This document shows, piece after piece, positions 32,098-36,580 of a stretch of DNA of 36,580 nucleotides. Both the position numbers and the translations under genes were made by a program. The stretch is from G963674665 sp964609625 (GTDB lineage Bacteria > Desulfobacterota > Desulfovibrionia > Desulfovibrionales > Desulfovibrionaceae). The notes under the pieces are model-generated. The model saw nothing but the letters and a program-made list of their open reading frames with translations. It searched no databases and was not told the DNA's origin. The stretch lies in the NCBI GenBank assembly GCA_964609625.1, contig CAZSRS010000039.1, positions 1 through 36,580 on the forward strand, given 5' to 3'. Within the stretch, counting starts at the first letter, position 1; each line of letters opens with the position of its first letter.

Positions 32098-33120
32098 ATG
32101 ACCAGGCTGATAGTGTTATTGTTGTTTCTGAGCTTTGCGCTCTCCGGCTGTGGACACATGATGCAGGGACTGACGCAGGCCTTGGGGGGCGGGTTCGCCA
32201 CCTACAAACAGGCACCGATGGTCCCGGAACCAGAGAATCGGCGCGAGGTGGCGGACAGCGACGGCGACGGTGTCCCCGATTTCCGGGATGAATGCAGCCT
32301 GACTCCCGGCGGCGTGCTGGTGGATGCCATGGGCTGCCCCATATCGCTCTACGTCGCGGTGAACCTGCCCTACGAGGGCCAGAACGCCGTCGTCTCCCCC
32401 AGCCAGAGCGCGGATATCGCTCGTATCGGCAATTTGCTCAGGGAGAATTCCACCGCGGTTGCCTTCATCCATGGGCATACGGACAATCAGGGGGACCACG
32501 GTTCGAACCAGTTGCTTTCGGAGCGCAGAGCCGAGAAAATCAAGGAAATGATCGTGACGGCCTTCAACGTGGAACCCGAACGTATCCAGACCATTGGTTT
32601 TGCAGACAGCAAGCCCCTGGTGTCCAACGCTTCACCGCAGGGGCGCGCCCGCAATCAGCGGGTGGAGGTCACTGTACGCGGTTATTATGCCAGCCGAGTC
32701 ACTTACGTGGCCCTGGCCGACCCCACGACACTGCACTTCGCCCTGGGTGAAGCCAATCTGGACTCGGCGGCCCATGACAACATCGCCGAACTGGCCGGCA
32801 TGCTGCAAAACACCCCCGATGCCGTGGCGATCATCGAGGGACATACCGACAGTATCGGCTCGAAGCAATCCAACGTCACGCTCTCGCAGCAGCGTGCCCA
32901 GAGCGTTCAGGAGATTCTGGTCACGAAGTACCGCATTCAGCCTGAACGGTTGAAAGTCGTAGGGTACGGCGATGAGAAACCCATTGCCTCCAATGACACG
33001 GTAGAGGGGCGGCATCAGAACAGGCGTGTCACCATCAAGCTGCAGAAGGCAGAGCACGTACAGCACCGTGCCCAGCCTCAGTTCCCTCGCCAGGTCTTCA
33101 GCATCGGATCGGGGGTCTGA
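32098..33120 (+). CDS. Lipoprotein with TSP3 repeat and two tandem OmpA-like domains
   Basis: A 340-aa outer-membrane lipoprotein. The lipobox ALSGC puts the lipidated cysteine at residue 18. A calcium-type TSP3 motif (DSDGDGVPDFRDEC) lies at about 53-66. Two OmpA C-terminal domains follow, about 85-195 and 203-316. Both keep the peptidoglycan-contact residues: GHTD in IHGHTDNQG and IEGHTDSIG, and the Arg of LSERRAEK and LSQQRAQS. Each ends with an NQR or NRR strand. One OmpA domain per protein is the rule, so the duplication is unusual. The start at 32098 has AGGAAGG upstream. A convergent xerC gene follows, with a hairpin between. Role: tethering the outer membrane to the cell wall, inferred. 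Confidence 0.9.
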   Translation: MTRLIVLLLFLSFALSGCGHMMQGLTQALGGGFATYKQAPMVPEPENRREVADSDGDGVPDFRDECSLTPGGVLVDAMGCPISLYVAVNLPYEGQNAVVSPSQSADIARIGNLLRENSTAVAFIHGHTDNQGDHGSNQLLSERRAEKIKEMIVTAFNVEPERIQTIGFADSKPLVSNASPQGRARNQRVEVTVRGYYASRVTYVALADPTTLHFALGEANLDSAAHDNIAELAGMLQNTPDAVAIIEGHTDSIGSKQSNVTLSQQRAQSVQEILVTKYRIQPERLKVVGYGDEKPIASNDTVEGRHQNRRVTIKLQKAEHVQHRAQPQFPRQVFSIGSGV

Positions 33121-33213
33121 TGGAGGGGGTCGCCGGAATCCGGCTCCGGGTCGTGCCCGCTTCGGCCGAGCCTGGAGATTATCCTTGTCCGTGACGCATC
33201 TTCAGTAATTCCA

Positions 33214-33262
33214 CTCCTGGCTGTCGTCTCCGGAAGACGACGGTCAGGGGTGCGTTTCAGTT
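33214..33262 (+). terminator. Probable terminator of the OmpA-domain gene
   Basis: CTCCTGGCTGTCGTC (33214... to 33228) can pair with GACGACGGTCAGGGG (33236-33250) across the loop TCCGGAA, including three or four G-T pairs. The sequence after it, TGCGTTTCAGTTT, is fairly T-rich. A smaller GCCGG-AAT-CCGGC hairpin lies at 33132-33144. Confidence 0.5.
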
Positions 33263-33309
33263 TCCTTTCCCACAGGATTCGTCCACGCCGCATTCTTGCG
33301 CATCCGCGT

Positions 33310-34269
33310 TTATTTATTCGTATCTCCAGGCAGAGGGAGGGAGCCAGGGTGCGCCTTGTCGTAGACGGCAACGAGGCGTGCCAACTCCAGATGGGTGTAG
33401 CGCTGGGTGGTGCTCAAACGTTGGTGACCGAGGAGTTCCTGGACGTGGCGCAGGTCCGCGCCGGCCTGGAGCAGGTGGCTGGCGAAGCTGTGCCGCAGCA
33501 TGTGTGGGGAGACGTTTTGGGGGATTCCGGCCTCCGTGGCCAGCTGAGCGATGATGCGGTTGGCCTGGCGGCGTTGCAGGCGTCCCCCTCTGGCACCAAG
33601 AAACAGGGCTTGCTCGTCTGCTTGTGGCTCCAGAAGGAGGCGGAGCTGGAGATAGGCGGCCAGGGCCAATCGTGCGGACTCGCCTAGGGGTGCCACGCGC
33701 TCCTTGCCCCCCTTGCCACGCACGCGGACCACGGAGTGTGCCGGTGACCAGTCCCGCAGGTTCAAGGACAGTGCCTCGCTGATACGCAGGCCGGCGCCGT
33801 AGAGCAATTCGGCCAGCCCGAGGTCGCGCATGCGCAGGGCCAGGTCACGGGCCCTGGTCGTGGTCCTGTTGCCGCGTTCCACCAGGGTCAGGGCCTGGTC
33901 CACGTTCAGGGCTTTGGGCTGGAGCTTTTCCTGTTTCGGGTTGCGCACGCCGGTGGTGGGGTTGTGTCGCACAAGTTTCCGCATCGCGCAGAAGCGAAAG
34001 AAGGAGCGTAGCGAGGAGAGCTTGCGGGCCATGGAACTCTTGCGCACGCCTCGACGGTGCAGGTCGGCGAGGAAGCGGCGCACGTGGTCGCGCTCGAGCC
34101 CTGCGGGATTGCCCAGACTGCACGGGGGAGGGAGGTACAGCTCGAACTGCTCCAGGTCCTTGGCGTAGGCAGCCAGGGTAGCTTCGGAGTAACCTTTCCG
34201 CACGGACAGGTAGGTGAGGAACTCCTGAACCGGTTCAGGCGGGTGCATGTGATCGTTGGTCCAGGACAT
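33310..34269 (-). CDS. xerC: Tyrosine recombinase, XerC type
   Basis: A 319-aa site-specific recombinase of the XerC/XerD family, which resolves chromosome dimers at dif sites. The N-terminal SAM-like core-binding domain covers about 10-105 (FLTYLSVRKGYSEATLAAYAKDL). The catalytic residues are all visible: Arg162 (GAGLRISEAL), Lys186 (GKGGKER), His256 and Arg259 (HMLRHSFASHLL), His282 (LLGHQRLSTTQRYTH) and the nucleophile Tyr291. The length and ending fit Xer proteins rather than phage integrases. The ATG at 34269 has AGGAG five bases upstream and overlaps the end of the GGDEF gene by 35 bases, so the two are translated from one message. It could be the housekeeping XerC or a paralogue; that cannot be judged here. 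Confidence 0.93.
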   Translation of the reverse strand: MSWTNDHMHPPEPVQEFLTYLSVRKGYSEATLAAYAKDLEQFELYLPPPCSLGNPAGLERDHVRRFLADLHRRGVRKSSMARKLSSLRSFFRFCAMRKLVRHNPTTGVRNPKQEKLQPKALNVDQALTLVERGNRTTTRARDLALRMRDLGLAELLYGAGLRISEALSLNLRDWSPAHSVVRVRGKGGKERVAPLGESARLALAAYLQLRLLLEPQADEQALFLGARGGRLQRRQANRIIAQLATEAGIPQNVSPHMLRHSFASHLLQAGADLRHVQELLGHQRLSTTQRYTHLELARLVAVYDKAHPGSLPLPGDTNK

Positions 34270-35215
34270 AGGAACTCCTGGGGTTCTCCTTGGCCTTTTT
34301 CTTCAGTCCCACGGCGATGCTCGATATCTGGCCGTAGTGTTCGAAGCAGCCGTCCACGTTGAAGACCACGGCGATGGAGATGGCCATCAGGGGGAAGGTG
34401 CGCACGGCGCCCTGGCGATCGGTGGAGACGATGCCGCCGCGCTCCTGGTCTTCTTGGTCGTAGAAATTGGGCACGATGGCGTCGAAACGCTCCACGATTT
34501 GCCGGCAGGCTGTTTCCGCGAGTTCCGGGGGCAGGATGAACACGAAGTCGTCGCCCCCCACGTGCCCGACAAAGGAGGATGGAGTGTTCAGGCCGCGGAT
34601 GGTGTTGACGATGATCCTGGCGGTCATGAGCAGTGCCTCGTCGCCCCGTGTGAAGCCATACTTGTCGTTGAAGCTCTTGAAGTGGTCGAGATCGGCATAG
34701 GCCAGGGCGAAGTCGATTTTTGCGTCCAGGAGTTCCTGGATGCGCTGGATGATGGAGGTGTTGCCGGGCAGCCTGGAGAGGGGGTTGGCGTCCAGACTGC
34801 GGGAAGCGCGGCTGAGGGTCAGGGCCAGGCGGGCTCTGGCCTCGTCCGGATCCACGGGGTGTACCAGGAAGTCGTCGGCCTCCAGGGTGTTCCAGTTGAC
34901 GCCGGTAATCAAACTCGCACGCTCCACGCAGAGAACCACGGGCACTTGGCGGTAGACGTTTTCGCTCTTGATCAGGGAGACGAGCTGCGCGCCGTCCATG
35001 TCCGGGAGGCGGCTGTCCACCACGAGTAGGTCCGGGGGAGCGGTGAACAGGCACTCCAACGCACCGGCTGCCCTGGAGAAATGGTTCCAACTGATGTCCT
35101 CGGAGGGCCAGAGGGAACGCAGGGTGTCCGCGAAGTCGTTTTCCGGGGAGATGACCAGGGCGTTGAGCACGCGGTGGAAGGTACCGAGTCGGAAAGGGTT
35201 CTGCTGCATGTGCAT
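34235..35215 (-). CDS. REC-like / GGDEF-domain protein, probably degenerate
   Basis: A 326-aa cytoplasmic signalling protein. The first 135 residues have the response-regulator shape with Asp67 in LLVVDSRLPDMDG. However, the acidic pair after strand 1 is missing (NALVISPENDF), and the conserved Lys near the end is replaced (DDFLVHP), so normal phosphorylation is doubtful. The GGDEF domain (about 165-310) has YADLDHFKSFNDKYG, typical for substrate and metal binding. Its signature is GGDDF (about 220-224) instead of GGDEF/GGEEF, and no RxxD inhibitory site is visible just before it. It may be a weak or inactive cyclase that acts as a sensor or adaptor. The start at 35215 (or ATG 35209) lies eight bases after the HDOD stop. 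It overlaps xerC at its end. Confidence 0.85.
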   Translation of the reverse strand: MHMQQNPFRLGTFHRVLNALVISPENDFADTLRSLWPSEDISWNHFSRAAGALECLFTAPPDLLVVDSRLPDMDGAQLVSLIKSENVYRQVPVVLCVERASLITGVNWNTLEADDFLVHPVDPDEARARLALTLSRASRSLDANPLSRLPGNTSIIQRIQELLDAKIDFALAYADLDHFKSFNDKYGFTRGDEALLMTARIIVNTIRGLNTPSSFVGHVGGDDFVFILPPELAETACRQIVERFDAIVPNFYDQEDQERGGIVSTDRQGAVRTFPLMAISIAVVFNVDGCFEHYGQISSIAVGLKKKAKENPRSSYVLDQRSHAPA

Positions 35216-35223
35216 CCAGGGAT

Positions 35224-36063
35224 TCAGGAGAATGAGAGGCCCGAGACCTCGACGAACCTGTCGCAGAGCTGATCGAGCACGCGCTCCAGGTCTGGTACCC
35301 GGAGCTTGAGCAGTTTCAATGCCTGGGGATCTAGGGGCGGGACATTCACGTCGCCGCCGGAGCCGTATTCCATGAGCCGAACCAGAAAATTGCCAAGGTG
35401 CACCACGCAGGGGTAAGCCGGGTAGTGCTCGGCGCGCAGGGGAGCATGGTGGTGGGCGATGCCTTCCTTGATCTTTACGGGCAGGTGCCAGTGGGCGGCC
35501 AGCCAGAGGTTGATGCGGTCGTGGCCGAAGCCCAGGATCTCTTTTTCCGCCTCGATGTAGGTGTAGTCTTTGGTCTCGATTTCCCAGTCGATGTTTTTTT
35601 TGGCCTCGGGCAATTGCACCGCGGCCACCACCTTGCCCAGATCATGCAGCAGCCCGCAAACGGAGTACTCCTCCGGGTCCTTGAGCTGGGCGGCCTTGGC
35701 GAGTTCGTTGCAGGCCATGGCGCAACCCACGCTGTGCTCCCAGAGGCCCACCATGCTCTTGGTCATGGCGTCGAATACCGAAGTGGAAATGATTACACCG
35801 CGAATGACATTGAAGCCCAGTAGCACCAGGGCGTGTTGGATGGAGCTGATGCGGCCCGGAAAGCCGTAGATCGGGGAATTGACCATCTTCAAGACCTTGG
35901 CGGAGAGCACCTGATCATAGGAAATGACCTTGGCGATCTGTTCCGTGGAGGAGTTTGGGTCTTCCACGAGTCTGGTGACCTCGTCCAGCACAGCCGGGAG
36001 GGTGGGGAGGTCCTTCACGGCCAGGAGCCGCCCCTTGTATTCGGTCTTCAGATCGTCGTTCAT
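35224..36063 (-). CDS. HDOD domain signalling protein
   Basis: A 279-aa protein consisting mainly of one HDOD domain, a relative of HD phosphohydrolases used in bacterial signalling. The opening LPTLPAVLDEVTRLVEDPNSS (about 19-39) and VISYDQVLSAKVLKMVNSPIYG (about 47-68) are hallmarks. It keeps GLLHDLGK (about 136-143), GFGHDRINLWLAAHWHLP and IAHHHAP, so some HD-like residues remain, but enzymatic activity should not be assumed. ATG 36063 follows the stop of the preceding gene by seven bases; GAGGAAG inside that gene's end is the probable ribosome site. The operon continues with the REC-GGDEF and xerC genes. A regulatory role in c-di-GMP-type signalling is inferred from context. Confidence 0.9.
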   Translation of the reverse strand: MNDDLKTEYKGRLLAVKDLPTLPAVLDEVTRLVEDPNSSTEQIAKVISYDQVLSAKVLKMVNSPIYGFPGRISSIQHALVLLGFNVIRGVIISTSVFDAMTKSMVGLWEHSVGCAMACNELAKAAQLKDPEEYSVCGLLHDLGKVVAAVQLPEAKKNIDWEIETKDYTYIEAEKEILGFGHDRINLWLAAHWHLPVKIKEGIAHHHAPLRAEHYPAYPCVVHLGNFLVRLMEYGSGGDVNVPPLDPQALKLLKLRVPDLERVLDQLCDRFVEVSGLSFS

Positions 36064-36070
36064 GGTGTTT

Positions 36071-36475
36071 TCATGCTTCCTCTTGGGTGTTCCGCTCCGC
36101 CTCGGCGGCATCTGTCGCGGCCTTTGCAGCAGCCTCCGCCGCGGCTTGGGCCGCAGCCTCCGCCGCGGCCTTGAGCTTGAAGTACTCCGTCAGGCGTTCC
36201 TTCAGCTTCATCATGAAGGGGTCGGCCTGGTATTTCCGGAACAGGTGATCCATGCGTTCGGCACGTTGACAAAAGGAACTTCCTCCGCCTGCTCCGTCCA
36301 GGTCCACGGGGTTTCCCTTGACCACGATGGTCTCGATACCCATGGTCAGCAGGCGCCCCAGCAGGGTGTCGGAGAGTTCCGTACCTTCCGCCACCAGGAC
36401 CAGTCCATTGTCCCGCAGCAGGGGCTTGTCCAGGATCATACCCGGCTTGGCGAGGTTCAGGGGGATTTTCTGCAC
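36071..36475 (-). CDS. HDOD/HD-GYP-preface-like protein with an alanine-rich tail
   Basis: A 134-aa protein. Its first 55 residues (LNLAKPGMILDKPLLRDNG, then LVLVAEGTELSDTLLGRLL and GIETIVV) match the small domain that often precedes HDOD or HD-GYP domains. The last 45 residues are an alanine-rich helix with repeated AAAEA and AAAKA units, likely a coiled coil or rigid rod. The start is taken as GTG at 36475 because AGGGAG lies six bases upstream; a TTG at 36481 would sit directly on that site. The stop is seven bases before the HDOD gene. I infer that it works with the HDOD protein as a split partner. Confidence 0.78.
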   Translation of the reverse strand: MQKIPLNLAKPGMILDKPLLRDNGLVLVAEGTELSDTLLGRLLTMGIETIVVKGNPVDLDGAGGGSSFCQRAERMDHLFRKYQADPFMMKLKERLTEYFKLKAAAEAAAQAAAEAAAKAATDAAEAERNTQEEA

Positions 36476-36504
36476 GCGCAACTCCCTTGGTTTTTCCTCT
36501 CCCC

Positions 36505-36546
36505 TATCATTACACCAGGATGCTAGACAACACTATAGATCATCCC
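36505..36546 (-). promoter_or_regulatory. Possible promoter of the HDOD-GGDEF-xerC operon
   Basis: On the minus strand TATAGT (about 36531-36536) matches five of six -10 bases and lies about 55 bases before the first start codon. No good -35 box stands at the right distance. The upstream DNA continues beyond the window. Confidence 0.25.
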
Positions 36547-36580
36547 CGGGAGCTGGCGAACCATACCGCGCATTTCCAAA

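Overview
The window looks like chromosomal DNA of a GC-rich, Gram-negative bacterium, most likely a sulfate reducer of the Desulfovibrio type. This is inferred from gene content (GlpC/HdrD-like Fe-S protein, AmmeMemoRadiSam genes, a Cache-type chemoreceptor, HDOD and c-di-GMP genes, an ExeA/GspA-type ATPase), not from a search. There is no rRNA, tRNA, CRISPR array or intact mobile element. Roughly thirty genes are intact, and two are only remnants (gspE and an IS3-family orfA).

Layout. 1-1.3 kb: a transaldolase/F6P-aldolase gene behind a gamma-glutamylcyclotransferase gene, both on the minus strand. 1.4-4.1 kb: a Sec-exported MEMO-AMMECR1 fusion followed by its radical SAM partner, which carries a twin-arginine signal. 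4.2-9 kb: a PilZ protein, dUTPase, alpha-glucan phosphorylase and a DJ-1/PfpI protein. 9-11 kb: rarD, a family 2 glycosyltransferase and a tiny membrane protein. 11.3-12 kb: a TetR regulator with a clear promoter and operator. 12-21.5 kb: an envelope locus. On the minus strand run an AsmA-like exported protein, class A PBP1, an ExeA/GspA-type ATPase with a peptidoglycan-binding tail, a decayed gspE and gspF. A lytic transglycosylase fused to a beta-helix domain points the other way. 21.9-24.2 kb: a chemoreceptor. 24.4-27.4 kb: an Fe-S oxidoreductase subunit, then a DUF2092 protein with a proline-rich partner. 27.5-31.2 kb: a serine beta-lactamase-like hydrolase, then ilvBN behind a leader peptide and attenuator. 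31.2-32.1 kb: a gene-poor stretch with an IS3 orfA remnant and nested CTAG palindromes. 32.1-33.1 kb: a lipoprotein with two OmpA domains. 33.3-36.5 kb: a tight minus-strand operon of an HDOD-preface protein, HDOD protein, degenerate REC-GGDEF protein and a XerC-type recombinase.

How the parts fit. Four points stand out. (1) The AmmeMemoRadiSam pair appears to be sent to the cell envelope by two different export routes. (2) The ilvBN operon has all the parts of ribosome-mediated attenuation: a leader peptide rich in Val, Ile and Leu, competing RNA arms and a strong terminator. (3) The same 14-bp palindrome lies in the promoter spacer before both the gspE/gspF unit and the transglycosylase gene. 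This suggests one regulator once controlled a secretion or pilus-like apparatus together with cell-wall cutting. The gspE gene has since decayed. (4) A site-specific recombinase gene is embedded in an HDOD/c-di-GMP-type signalling operon.
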